A stretch of DNA of 64,000 nucleotides, taken from assembly GCF_001280015.1 (NCBI RefSeq), contig NZ_LGDV01000001.1, forward strand, positions 424,909 through 488,908, read 5' to 3'. This document shows, one piece after another, positions 43,212-52,747 of this stretch (position 1 is the stretch's first letter; each line of letters begins with the position of its first letter). This DNA is from Streptomyces sp. MMG1121. GTDB taxonomy: Bacteria > Actinomycetota > Actinomycetes > Streptomycetales > Streptomycetaceae. A program made the translations under genes and the position numbers. The notes below the pieces were generated by a model. That model worked only from the letters and a program-made list of their open reading frames with translations. It ran no database searches and was not told the origin of the DNA.

Positions 43212-43230
43212 GACACCGGTCGCCTAGGGT
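43200..43230 (+). promoter_or_regulatory. Direct repeat and -10 region of the aldose epimerase gene
   Basis: CCGGTCGCCTAGG occurs at 43200-43212 and again at 43216-43228; the second copy holds the TAGGGT hexamer (43225-43230) that lies 6 bases before the ATG. The first copy holds the stop of the preceding gene. Confidence 0.45.
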
Positions 43231-43236
43231 TTTCCC

Positions 43237-44238
43237 ATGGGCTCCCACACGACTGAACACATGACCGGCCTTTTCGGCACACTTTCCGACGGCACCGAGG
43301 TCCACCGCTGGACCCTGGAGCGTGCCGGAACACGTGTGGAGATCCTGACCTACGGCGGGATCGTACGGTCGCTGGAGACCCCGGACCGGGAGGGCCGCAC
43401 GGCGAACGTGGTGCTGGGCTTCCCCACCCTGGACGGCTATCTCACCCACCCCGAGCCGTATTTCGGCGCCCTGGTCGGCCGGTACGCCAACCGGATCGCG
43501 GGCGCCCGCTTCCCTCTGGACGGCGCGGTCTACGCCCTGGAGCCGAACGACGGCACCCACTCCCTGCACGGCGGCACGCGCGGCTTCGACAAGCGGGTGT
43601 GGGACGCCGAGCCGGTCCAGCACGGGCTGCGGCTGAGCCGGGTCAGCCCGCACGGCGAGGAGGGCTTCCCGGGCCGCCTGGAAGTGTCGGCGACGTACAC
43701 CCTGGACGCGTCCGGGGCACTGCGGATCACCTACGAGGCGGTGACGGACGCCCCGACCGTCCTCAACCTCACCAGCCACGGCTACGTCAACCTGGCCGGC
43801 CCGGACGCGGGTCCCGCGGACGGCCACGAACTGCGCATCGCCGCCTCCCGCTTCACCCCGGTCGACGCGGACCTGATCCCGACGGGGGAGCTGACGGACG
43901 TCTCCGGCTCCCGCTTCGACTTCCGCGAGCCCCGCAAGACCGGCTCCGGCTACGACCACAACTTCGTCCTGGACAAGGGCGTGACCGCCGCCCCGGAGGA
44001 GGTCGCCGAACTGCACGACCCGGCCTCCGGACGCACCCTGACACTCTCGACGACCGAGCCGGGCCTGCAGCTCTACACCGCCGACCACCTGCCGGTCCCG
44101 TTCGTCCCCGGCGCCGGCATCGCCCTGGAGACCCAGCACTTCCCGGACTCCCCGAACCACCCGCACTTCCCGAGTACGGTGCTGAGGCCGGGTCAGACCT
44201 TCCGCTCGGAGACGGTGTACGGCTTCTCGGCTCGCTAG
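43237..44238 (+). CDS. Aldose 1-epimerase family protein, cytoplasmic
   Basis: The 333-residue enzyme has TYGGIVRSLETPDREG, GRYANRIAGARF, GTHSLHGGTRGFDKRVWD (His of active site), NLTSHGYVNLAGP, DHNFVLDKG and ETQHFPDSPNHP (catalytic Glu). It interconverts alpha and beta hexose anomers. A second epimerase in the window (61173) is close in sequence but secreted. The 3' end overlaps the next gene's stop by 4 bases. Confidence 0.9.
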   Translation: MGSHTTEHMTGLFGTLSDGTEVHRWTLERAGTRVEILTYGGIVRSLETPDREGRTANVVLGFPTLDGYLTHPEPYFGALVGRYANRIAGARFPLDGAVYALEPNDGTHSLHGGTRGFDKRVWDAEPVQHGLRLSRVSPHGEEGFPGRLEVSATYTLDASGALRITYEAVTDAPTVLNLTSHGYVNLAGPDAGPADGHELRIAASRFTPVDADLIPTGELTDVSGSRFDFREPRKTGSGYDHNFVLDKGVTAAPEEVAELHDPASGRTLTLSTTEPGLQLYTADHLPVPFVPGAGIALETQHFPDSPNHPHFPSTVLRPGQTFRSETVYGFSAR

Positions 44239-45155
44239 CCGCGCTCCCCGCGCATCCGTTTCGCCGCCTTGCCCAGCAGGGACATCGCTCCGCCACAGAT
44301 CAGCAGGGCCACGACGCCACCCACGACGGGTCCGACGGCGTGGCTCTTGATGCCCTCGCACGTCACGGTCGTGGCCAGTACGAAGATGATCGAGTACAGG
44401 CTCCGGCCGACCCTGGCGCCGGCCGGAATCACCTGGAGCAGCTGCGGGACGGTGGTCGCGGCGGCCAGCGCCATGCCGAAGGGCAGGGCGGCGGCGGTCA
44501 TCAGCGCGCCGAACCCGAAGGAGTTGCCGTACGCGCCCCAGCCGGCGCCCTTGTGGAGCAGATAGCCGGTCGCGGCGAGGGACAGCAGGACCAGCAGGCC
44601 GTTGAGATAGGCGGCCTGTGTGGCGGCCTTGCGGGCGCCGGGCAGATGCGCGGCCGGGGAGCGCCAGGCGTCCGCCGTGATGAGCCGCAGCTGCCGCTTG
44701 AGGGCCTGCATCTGCATCAGCGAGTAGACACCGAAGGCCAGCAGGCCCAGTCCGGCGAGCGCCGCCACGAAGCCGAGGGGCTTTTGCGTGATGCCGTAGT
44801 GGACGCCGCCGAAGGTGAGCGGGATGCCGAGCACCATGCCGTAGGCCATGGGCTTGGACTTCGCCTGGATCTTCAGCGCCAGCTCGCGCTGGGCCGGCGT
44901 GAGGTGGGGATCCAGCCGCATCCGCCCCTCGCCGACCTGCCCGCCGGGCGCCTGGGCCTGCTGCTGGGGCGGGTAGGGCTGGGGCGGGTAGCCCTGCTGC
45001 GGATACGGTTGGTGTGGCGGATAGGGCTGCTGGTACTGCGGCTGCTGAGGCTGCTGGTACTGGGGCTGCTGGTACTGCGGCGACTGCCCGTAGGGCCCCG
45101 CCGGTGGCGGCTGCTGCCCGTAGGGCCCCATCGGCTGCTGCTGGCCTGGATACAC
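44235..45155 (-). CDS. Membrane protein with Pro/Gln/Tyr-rich N-terminus
   Basis: The 306-residue product has about 70 residues of YQQPQ and PYPPQ repeats, then a helical linker (LTPAQRELALKIQAKSKPMAYG) and membrane helices (GFVAALAGLGLLAFGVYSL, LNGLLVLLSLAATGYLLH, AVGPVVGGVVALLICGGAM). GTG start at 45155 after GGGGGAGAGAG. Low-complexity tyrosine/proline N-termini are frequent in Streptomyces membrane proteins; role unknown. Confidence 0.65.
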   Translation of the reverse strand: MYPGQQQPMGPYGQQPPPAGPYGQSPQYQQPQYQQPQQPQYQQPYPPHQPYPQQGYPPQPYPPQQQAQAPGGQVGEGRMRLDPHLTPAQRELALKIQAKSKPMAYGMVLGIPLTFGGVHYGITQKPLGFVAALAGLGLLAFGVYSLMQMQALKRQLRLITADAWRSPAAHLPGARKAATQAAYLNGLLVLLSLAATGYLLHKGAGWGAYGNSFGFGALMTAAALPFGMALAAATTVPQLLQVIPAGARVGRSLYSIIFVLATTVTCEGIKSHAVGPVVGGVVALLICGGAMSLLGKAAKRMRGERG

Positions 45156-45231
45156 GATCTCTCTCCCCCGTGCCCGGTCTGTCCGGTGTTCTCGCGGGCC
45201 GGGAGTCTGCCACACCCGCCCTGACGCTACG

Positions 45232-45267
45232 AGCCCCGGTCCGGGGGTCAGGTCCCGGACCGGGGCT
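45232..45267. terminator. Perfect 14-bp terminator after the GH3 gene
   Basis: AGCCCCGGTCCGGG (45232-45245) pairs with 45254-45267 around an 8-base loop, downstream of the GH3 stop on the minus strand. Confidence 0.75.
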
Positions 45268-45290
45268 GCTCAGGGGGGACTTGTCCCGGA

Positions 45291-47732
45291 TCAGACGTTA
45301 ATCGGCGCGGTGAGCCCGCGGTCGGCGATCGAGCGTCCGGCGGTGATCTCGTACGAACCCTTCACAAACACCCACGCCTTCGCCGTCTCGTCCCAGACCT
45401 CGAAGGCGCGGCGCGGGAGCGCGACCGTCACCTCGACGCTCTCGCCGGGCCCGGCCTCGACGGAGGCGAAGCCGGCCAGCAGCCGGGCCGGGCGCTCGGG
45501 GTCGGGCTCGGCCGGGCGGACGTAGACCTGGACGACCTCGCGGCCGGGCCGCTCGCCGGTGTTGCGCAGACCGACGCGGGCCGTGGTGCCGTCGGCGGCC
45601 AGGGTCTCGTAGGCCCAGTCGGTGTAGCCGAGGCCGTGGCCGAAGGGGTACGACGGGGTGCGGCCGGCCCGCTCCCAGGCCCGGTGGCCGATGAACACGC
45701 CCTCGGTGTACGGCAGTTCGCCGTCGGCGGGAGTGACCTGGGTGACCGGGGCGGCGGCGAGGGAGCCCCAGGTGGTGGGGAGCCGGCCGCCGGGCTCGTG
45801 GGCGCCGGTGAGGACCTCGGCGAGGGCGGAGCCGCCCTCCTGGCCGGGGAACCAGGTCAGCAGGACGGCGGCGACCTCGTCCCGCCAGGGCAGTTCGACC
45901 GGGGAGCCGGAGTTGACGACCACGACGGTGTTCGGGTTGGCGGCGGCGACCATGCGGACCAGGTCGTCCTGGCGGCCGGGCAGGCGCAGGTCGGTGCGGT
46001 CGAAGCCCTCGGACTCGACGCGGTCGGTGGTGGCGACCACGACGACGGCCGTGTCGGCGGCGCGGGCCGCCTCGACGGCCTCGGCGATCAGCTCGTCGGG
46101 GTCGCGCCGGGGCGCCGAGTGCGCGAGGGCGAAGGTGACGACCTCCATCGGGACGCCGTCGGGGAGCTGGACGACGTGGGTGAGGGAGACCTCGACCGGT
46201 TCACCGGCGGTGAGTTCGGCCTGGGCGCGGGGTACGGGGGCGCCGAAGAGGGCCTCGAAGGGGTCGTCCTTGTCGGGGCGCTGGACGTCGTCGAAGTACG
46301 TCGTGCCGTCGACGGTGAGCGTGAAGGCGCCCGCGCCCTTGATGCCGAAGGTGTGCGGGCCGGACTCGCGCGGGGTGAAGGTGCCGGTCAGCTCGACGGT
46401 GTACAGGGTGTCGTAGGTGACGCCGTCGGGGAGGTCCGAGCCCATCCACTGGACCAGCCCGCCCGGGGCCGACCGGGTGCCGATGACGGTGCCTTCGGTG
46501 TCCCGGCAGACGGTGCGCAGGGTGAATCCCCGGTCGGCGACGGCGAGTTCGGTGGCGGGGTCGGCGCCGACGGCGTAGGTGAGGGCGCCGTCGGGGAGTG
46601 CGGCGGTGAGGCCGTCGAGCGGGGAGACGATCCGGGCCGGGAAGACGGTGGCGGAGCCGCCGCCGAGGACCCGGGCGTCGCGGGCGGCGGCGCCGATCAG
46701 GGCCACGGTGCCGTTCTGCCGCAGCGGGAGGGCGCCGCCTTCGTTGCGGACGAGGACGAAGGAGCGGCGGGCGATCTCGCGGGCGAGGGCCTCGCCGTCG
46801 ACCGGCGCGGGCGGTTCGGCGACGACGGGCTCGGCACCCGCCAGGATGCCGACGCGGGCGGCCAGCCGCAGAACACGCCGTACGGCGGCGTCCACGGTGT
46901 CCTCGGCGACCCGGCCGTCCCGGACGGCCTGGGCGAGGGCGGGGCCGTAGACGGTCCGGGGGCCGGGCATGGCGACGTCCAGACCGCCGTTGATGTCACC
47001 GACCGTGTCGCGGGCGGCCATCCAGTCGGAGACGTTGAAGCCGTCGAAGCCCCATTCGCCGCGCAGGACTTCGTTGACCAGGTAGTGGTGCTCGGTCATG
47101 GTCGTGCCGTTGACCGAGTTGTAGGCGGTCATGATGCCCCAGGGGTGGGCGTTCTCGACGATCGCCTCGAAGGGGGCCAGATACAGCTCGCGCAGGGCGC
47201 GTTCGGAGACCAGGTTGTTCACGGTGAAGCGGTCGGTCTCGGCGTCGTTGGCGACGAAGTGCTTGACGGTGGTGCCGACGCCGCCGGACTGGACGCCGGT
47301 GACGTACCCCGCGCCGATCACGCCCGTGAGGTACGGGTCCTCGCTGTAGGCCTCGAAGTGCCGGCCGCCGAGCGGGGAGCGGTGCAGGTTGACGGTGGGG
47401 GCGAGAAGGACGTGGACGCCCTTGCGGCGGGCCTCCTGGGCGAGCAGCACACCGGCGCGGCGGGCGAGTTCGGGGTCCCAGGTGGCGGCGAGCGCGGTCG
47501 GGGAGGGCAGGGCGACGGAGGGGTCGTCGGCACTCCAGCGCACGCCCCGTACGCCGATCGGGCCGTCGGACATGACGAGCGGCTTCAGGCCGATCTCCGG
47601 CAGGGCGGGCAGGGTCCACATGTCCTGGCCGGCCAGGAGCCGTGTCCTGGCGTCGAGGTCGAGCCGCCGCAGCGCCTCTTCCACGACGGCCTCGCGGGCC
47701 GTGTCGGCCGGGGTGGGCTGGGATCCCGCCAT
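45291..47732 (-). CDS. GH3-family beta-glucosidase-type glycosidase with PA14 insert
   Basis: The 813-residue protein has the GH3 N-domain (GGRHFEAYSEDPYLTG, the GH3 KH/ATVKHF-like TVKHFVAND) and the nucleophile motif GFNVSDWMA with Asp236. The C-domain has NSGSPVELPW and LTWFPGQEGGSALAEVL. A PA14-like insert (SGPHTFGIKGAGAFTLTVDG) and a C-terminal fibronectin-like domain follow. It hydrolyses beta-linked glucosides or related glycans. There is no signal peptide, so it is probably cytoplasmic. GAGGAGG precedes the ATG at 47732. It is divergent from a TetR gene. Confidence 0.92.
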   Translation of the reverse strand: MAGSQPTPADTAREAVVEEALRRLDLDARTRLLAGQDMWTLPALPEIGLKPLVMSDGPIGVRGVRWSADDPSVALPSPTALAATWDPELARRAGVLLAQEARRKGVHVLLAPTVNLHRSPLGGRHFEAYSEDPYLTGVIGAGYVTGVQSGGVGTTVKHFVANDAETDRFTVNNLVSERALRELYLAPFEAIVENAHPWGIMTAYNSVNGTTMTEHHYLVNEVLRGEWGFDGFNVSDWMAARDTVGDINGGLDVAMPGPRTVYGPALAQAVRDGRVAEDTVDAAVRRVLRLAARVGILAGAEPVVAEPPAPVDGEALAREIARRSFVLVRNEGGALPLRQNGTVALIGAAARDARVLGGGSATVFPARIVSPLDGLTAALPDGALTYAVGADPATELAVADRGFTLRTVCRDTEGTVIGTRSAPGGLVQWMGSDLPDGVTYDTLYTVELTGTFTPRESGPHTFGIKGAGAFTLTVDGTTYFDDVQRPDKDDPFEALFGAPVPRAQAELTAGEPVEVSLTHVVQLPDGVPMEVVTFALAHSAPRRDPDELIAEAVEAARAADTAVVVVATTDRVESEGFDRTDLRLPGRQDDLVRMVAAANPNTVVVVNSGSPVELPWRDEVAAVLLTWFPGQEGGSALAEVLTGAHEPGGRLPTTWGSLAAAPVTQVTPADGELPYTEGVFIGHRAWERAGRTPSYPFGHGLGYTDWAYETLAADGTTARVGLRNTGERPGREVVQVYVRPAEPDPERPARLLAGFASVEAGPGESVEVTVALPRRAFEVWDETAKAWVFVKGSYEITAGRSIADRGLTAPINV

Positions 47733-47854
47733 CGCGGTGCCTCCTCGCTGACGTCCGTGCAGGTGCCTCCATCGTGCATCCATTACCTGTAGAGCGGTAG
47801 GTTTCGTTATCTTGCCGTTATATTTGACTGGCACGGATGCCGTACGGTGACGGC

Positions 47855-48418
47855 ATGAACGCGAGGGTCAGGAGCGGGGAGCGGCGCTCGGAGATCGTCG
47901 GGGCGGCGCTGGAGGTGATCGCCGAGCGCGGTTACCGGGGGGCGAGCCTGGCCGCGGTCGCCGAGCGGGTCGGCCTCACCCAGCAGGGCCTGCTGCACCA
48001 CTTCCCCACCAAGGACGCCCTGCTGGTGGCCGTGCTCCAGGAGCGGGACCGGTGGGACGCGGTGCCGGACACGCACTGGCGGGTGGATCTGCTGGCCTCA
48101 CTGGTCGAGTACAACGCGATGCGCCCGGCGATCGTCCAGACCTTCTCGGCGCTGCTCGGCGAGAGCGTGACGGAGGATCATCCCGCGCGGGCGTACTTCA
48201 CCGAGCGGTACGCCCGGGTCCGGGAATCCATGGCGACGGTCCTGCGCACCGAGTACGGCGACCTCCTGCCGAACGGCCTCACCCCCGAGCGCACCGCCCC
48301 GCTGCTGGTCGCCGTGATGGACGGCTTGCAGTTCCAGTGGCTGCTGGACCCGGAGTCGGTCGACATGCCGGGGGCGTTCCGGGACTTCCTGCGGTTGCTG
48401 GGAGAGCCGGTGGGCTAG
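47855..48418 (+). CDS. TetR-family regulator, probably of the GH3 gene
   Basis: The 187-residue product has an HTH with RSEIVGAALEVIAERGYRGASLAAVAERVGLTQQGLLHHFPTKDALL, typical of TetR. Divergence from the GH3 gene suggests it controls it. The ATG at 47855 has TACGGT 6 bases upstream; the ATG at 47837 is the alternative. Confidence 0.85.
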   Translation: MNARVRSGERRSEIVGAALEVIAERGYRGASLAAVAERVGLTQQGLLHHFPTKDALLVAVLQERDRWDAVPDTHWRVDLLASLVEYNAMRPAIVQTFSALLGESVTEDHPARAYFTERYARVRESMATVLRTEYGDLLPNGLTPERTAPLLVAVMDGLQFQWLLDPESVDMPGAFRDFLRLLGEPVG

Positions 48419-48451
48419 CGGGTGAGCGGCCCGAAGGGCGCGGGGAACTGC

Positions 48452-49246
48452 TCAGCCGCCGGCCGGCACAGCAGCGGCGCCCGGCAGGCCGGCCCCCTCG
48501 CCGCCCTCCCCCGCCACCTCACGAGCAAGCATCGTCGCCCCCGCCACCGCACCCGGCATCAGGAACACCGCGACGAACGGGACCAGGAAGGCCAGGCCGA
48601 GCGGGGTGCCGAAACCCCAGACCAGGGCCTTGCGGGAGCGGAGCAGGGCGAGCCGGGCGCGCAGTTCGACGCCCCGGCGCTGGAGGGCCACGGCGGTCAG
48701 TTCCTCGGTGAGGAAGAAGCCGGTGACGAAGAAGCCGAGCACGGGTACGACGGTCTGCCCGACGAACGGCAGGAAGCCGAGGGCGAAGAGCAGCACGCCC
48801 CACAGCCCGGCCCGCACCAGCACGCGCATGCTGTCGCGGGCCGAGACGCACAGCTCGCGCCAGAGCGACAGCTCCGACCGCGGGGCGGTGCCGTCGGGCG
48901 AGACGTCGGCGTCGACCTGCTCCGACAGGCTCTCGTAGAAGGGCTGGCCGACCAGCAGGGTCACGGCCGTGAAGGTCAGCACGGCCAGCAGCAGCCCGAG
49001 GGCGAACAGGACGGCCGTCAGAAAACCGCGGAACAGACCCTGCCAGGGGCCGGCCCAGTCGTCCGCGAACGGTGTCGCCCAGGTGACCGCGTCCTCGCCC
49101 CACACGGCGAGCGCGACCAGCGCCGCCCCGTACAGCACCAGGGTGACCAGCCCGGGCAGTAGCCCGAAGCCGTACTGCTTGCCGTGCCGGCTCACCCAGC
49201 GCTGGCCCTTCAGCAGATAACCGAACCCCACCCCGAGATCACGCAT
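48452..49246 (-). CDS. EI24-domain membrane protein
   Basis: The 264-residue protein has four hydrophobic helices and the EI24 motifs DLGVGFGYLLKG, QYGFGLLPGLVTLVLYG, GQPFYESLSEQVD and FLPFVGQTVVPVLGFFVTGFFL. EI24/CysZ-like proteins are membrane proteins; CysZ members import sulfate. The start is ATG 49246 with TAGGGT 7 bases upstream. Confidence 0.85.
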   Translation of the reverse strand: MRDLGVGFGYLLKGQRWVSRHGKQYGFGLLPGLVTLVLYGAALVALAVWGEDAVTWATPFADDWAGPWQGLFRGFLTAVLFALGLLLAVLTFTAVTLLVGQPFYESLSEQVDADVSPDGTAPRSELSLWRELCVSARDSMRVLVRAGLWGVLLFALGFLPFVGQTVVPVLGFFVTGFFLTEELTAVALQRRGVELRARLALLRSRKALVWGFGTPLGLAFLVPFVAVFLMPGAVAGATMLAREVAGEGGEGAGLPGAAAVPAGG

Positions 49247-49268
49247 GGCCAAGACCCTACCCGCGGGC

Positions 49269-49718
49269 TCAGGCGTCCAGCATCCGCCGCAGCAGGTCGC
49301 GCAGGGAGCGGCGCTCGTCGTCGGAGAGGCCGGCGAGGGGCTCACGGGCGAAGCGCAGGCCCTCGCGCAGGTCCTTGGCCATGCGCAGGCCCTCGTCCGT
49401 GGCGGCGGCCAGCTTCACCCGGCGGTCGGCGGGGTCGGGGCGCCGCTCGACGAGCCCCCGGGACTCCAGGCGGTCCACGATCCCGGTCACGTTGGACGGC
49501 TCGCACTTCAGCTTCTGCGCCAGCTTCCGCATCGGCAGCGGCTCCAGCGAGAGCAGGCTGAGCAGCCGGGCCTGCGGGCCGGTCAGCGTGTGCTCCGCCG
49601 CCGCCTTCTCGTAGTCCGCGTAGAAGCGGGCCACCACGTCTCCGATCAGCTCGACGACCTCCAGGGTCAGGGCGTCGGGGCGGCGGGTCTTCGCTGGGCT
49701 GGGCGATGGGGTGGACAT
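49269..49718 (-). CDS. MarR-family regulator
   Basis: The 149-residue protein has LTGPQARLLSLLSLEPLPMRKLAQKLKCEPSNVTGIVDRLESRGLVERR, a MarR winged helix, then ADRRVKLAAATDEG. One Cys (about 72) sits in the recognition helix, unlike OhrR's N-terminal Cys. It lies divergent from the quinone-oxidoreductase gene and probably controls it. TATCCT lies 7 bases before the ATG. Confidence 0.88.
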   Translation of the reverse strand: MSTPSPSPAKTRRPDALTLEVVELIGDVVARFYADYEKAAAEHTLTGPQARLLSLLSLEPLPMRKLAQKLKCEPSNVTGIVDRLESRGLVERRPDPADRRVKLAAATDEGLRMAKDLREGLRFAREPLAGLSDDERRSLRDLLRRMLDA

Positions 49719-49740
49719 GGTCTCCAGGATACCCCGTTAC

Positions 49741-49786
49741 TTGACATCATGAAATATTCAGGAGCATGGTTGTTTCAGGTTCTGAA
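49741..49786 (+). promoter_or_regulatory. Promoter and MarR-type palindrome upstream of the oxidoreductase gene
   Basis: TTGACA (49741-49746), 18 bases, CATGGT (49765-49770) form a promoter, and TTCAG-GTT-CTGAA (49774-49786) is a perfect palindrome next to it. A related half, ATTCAGG, lies at 49756-49762. A MarR repressor could bind here. Confidence 0.55.
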
Positions 49787-49819
49787 GTATTTGCATGAGG
49801 CAAGTGAGGAAGGCCCGTC

Positions 49820-50818
<999 letters not shown>

Positions 50819-50926
50819 GGCCCCGGCGGGCCTTCCCTGCCGTTTCCGGCATGCGGTAACTTCTTTCCGAAATCCGTCGTCGATCGTGGGCGCGAGTCGC
50901 GGCGGACCGAGGAGGAAGACAACCGC

Positions 50927-51346
50927 ATGCCCATCACGCAGTCCGACGTCCTGTACACCGCCGTCGCCACCGCCGAGAACGGCCGTGACGGCCGGGTCGC
51001 CACCGACGACGGCAAGCTCGACGTCGTCGTGAACCCGCCCAAGGAGATGGGCGGCAACGGCGCCGGCACCAACCCTGAGCAGTTGTTCGCCGCGGGCTAC
51101 AGCGCCTGCTTCCAGGGGGCGCTGGGCGTTGTCGCCCGGCAGGAGGGTGCCGACGTCTCCGGGTCGACCGTCACCGCGAAGGTCGGCATCGGCAAGAACG
51201 ACGACGGGTTCGGGATCATCGTGGAGATCTCGGCGAACATCCCGAACGTGTCCGCCGAGGCGGCCCGGGACCTGGTCGAGAAGGCGCACCAGGTGTGCCC
51301 CTACTCGAAGGCGACTCGCGGCAACATCACCGTGACGCTCGTCTGA
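50927..51346 (+). CDS. ohr: Organic hydroperoxide resistance protein
   Basis: The 139-residue peroxidase has Cys61 in AAGYSACF and Cys124 in HQVCPYSKA, the thiol pair of Ohr, with NPEQLFAAGYSAC and VSAEAARDLVEKAHQ. It reduces organic hydroperoxides using lipoyl-dependent partners. It lies 108 bases after the oxidoreductase; cotranscription is possible. GGAGGAAG precedes the ATG. Confidence 0.95.
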   Translation: MPITQSDVLYTAVATAENGRDGRVATDDGKLDVVVNPPKEMGGNGAGTNPEQLFAAGYSACFQGALGVVARQEGADVSGSTVTAKVGIGKNDDGFGIIVEISANIPNVSAEAARDLVEKAHQVCPYSKATRGNITVTLV

Positions 51347-51367
51347 CAATCGTCGTTGTGTCATCGG

Positions 51368-51398
51368 CAGCCGCACCCTTGGACGTGGGGTGCGGCTG
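51368..51398. terminator. Bidirectional terminator after ohr
   Basis: CAGCCGCACCC (51368-51378) pairs with GGGTGCGGCTG (51388-51398), between the convergent ohr and CubicO-like genes. Confidence 0.7.
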
Positions 51399-51407
51399 TC
51401 GTCGTTC

Positions 51408-52559
51408 TCACCCGGCGAGCGCCGCCTTGTGCGCCGCTCTCACCAGCCCCTCGTTCTCCGGCGCCGCGCCGCCCGGAAACACCATGCGGCGCCTCGTGTA
51501 GCCGTAGGCCAGGCCGCTGCGGGGGTCGGCGAAGGCCTGGGAACCGCCGGCGCCGCTGTGGCCGAAGGAGCCCGCACCCAGGGACGGGTGCCACATGTCG
51601 GCCGTCGCCTGGAAGCCGAGGCCGTACGACTTGTGGGTGCGGGCCACCAGGTCGTAGCCGACGGAGTGGATCTGGCCCACCTCGGCGACCGTGTCGGGCT
51701 TCAGCAGGGGCGGGCGGTCGTCCACCTCGCTGATCGCCGCCGCGTACATCTTCGCGAGCCCGCGCGCGGAGGCCACCCCGCCCGCGGACGCCTGTCCCCC
51801 GGCCCGCACCCGGCGGGAGTTGACGTACTCCTCCAGCGTCCCCGGCCGCGGCACGTGCGCGTTGAAGGCGATCGAGGTCAGCGTGCGCGGGCCGGTGGGC
51901 TGGGCCGCGATCAGGGCCTGCTGCTCCGGGCTCGGGAGCGCCGGCTGCACGGTGCGGAAGCGGGACTCCTCGGACTCGGGCAGCCCCAGGTAGAAGTCCG
52001 TGCCGTAGGGCGCGCGCACCCGCTCCTCGTAGACCTCCTGGAGCGTGCGGCCCGTCGCGCGGCGCACCACCTCGCCCGCGAGCGCGCCGATCACCAGCGC
52101 GTGGTAGCCGAAGGCCGTGCCGGGCCGCCAGAACGGCTTCTGGTCCGCGAGCCGCTCGGCGATCGCACGGTCGTCGGCCATCTCCTCCGGGGAGAACCCG
52201 GCGTCGATCCCGACCAGGCCCGCCCGGTGCGCCAGCAGATCCCGGAGGATCACCGAGCCCTTGCCCTCGGCGCCGAACTCCGGCCAGTAGTAGGTCACTT
52301 TGCGGTCCAGCTCCAGCGTGCCGTCCTGCACCAGGAGCGCGGCCACCAGGTGCGCGGCGCCCTTGGTGGACGAGAACACGCCGTACAGGGAGTCCGCCGC
52401 GCCGCCCGCCCACAGGTCGACGACCCGCCTCCCGTGCACATACGCGCACAACTGACCCTCGTAGTCGTCCCGCTCCCCGGCGACGAACGCGGTGAACTCC
52501 TCGCGCACCGCCTCGAAGCCCTCGGCGACCGTGCCGTGGACGGTGTTCTCCTGCGTCAT
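51408..52559 (-). CDS. Serine hydrolase (CubicO/beta-lactamase class C-like)
   Basis: The 383-residue protein has VFSSTKGAAHLVAALL (Ser63, Lys66 of SxxK), LLAHRAGLVGID and the YxA/N motif GYHALVIGALAGE, plus FGHSGAGGSQAF replacing the KTG box. It belongs to the CubicO/EstB group of esterases and peptidases. No signal peptide. GAGGAGAGCGGG precedes the ATG. Confidence 0.88.
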   Translation of the reverse strand: MTQENTVHGTVAEGFEAVREEFTAFVAGERDDYEGQLCAYVHGRRVVDLWAGGAADSLYGVFSSTKGAAHLVAALLVQDGTLELDRKVTYYWPEFGAEGKGSVILRDLLAHRAGLVGIDAGFSPEEMADDRAIAERLADQKPFWRPGTAFGYHALVIGALAGEVVRRATGRTLQEVYEERVRAPYGTDFYLGLPESEESRFRTVQPALPSPEQQALIAAQPTGPRTLTSIAFNAHVPRPGTLEEYVNSRRVRAGGQASAGGVASARGLAKMYAAAISEVDDRPPLLKPDTVAEVGQIHSVGYDLVARTHKSYGLGFQATADMWHPSLGAGSFGHSGAGGSQAFADPRSGLAYGYTRRRMVFPGGAAPENEGLVRAAHKAALAG

Positions 52560-52747
52560 CCCGCTCTCCTCAACCTGAGCCGCTCTCGCTGCTCCCCCTC
52601 GTACAACGCCCGTTCCCGCTCCGGACGTTCCCCAGACCGGTACGGCGCGATGTGCCTGTTCGACTCAACCGCCGCGGCAGCCGGTGGGTGTCACCGATGC
52701 CCCGGATGGCGGAGGGCGCGGGGTGGTACGCGGAAGTGGAGCAGGGC

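Noticed and set aside
47824..47848. TTGACT and TACGGT as a promoter for the TetR gene at 47855
   Set aside because: The spacing is only 13 bases, too short for a normal promoter; the TACGGT hexamer alone was kept as a leaderless -10.
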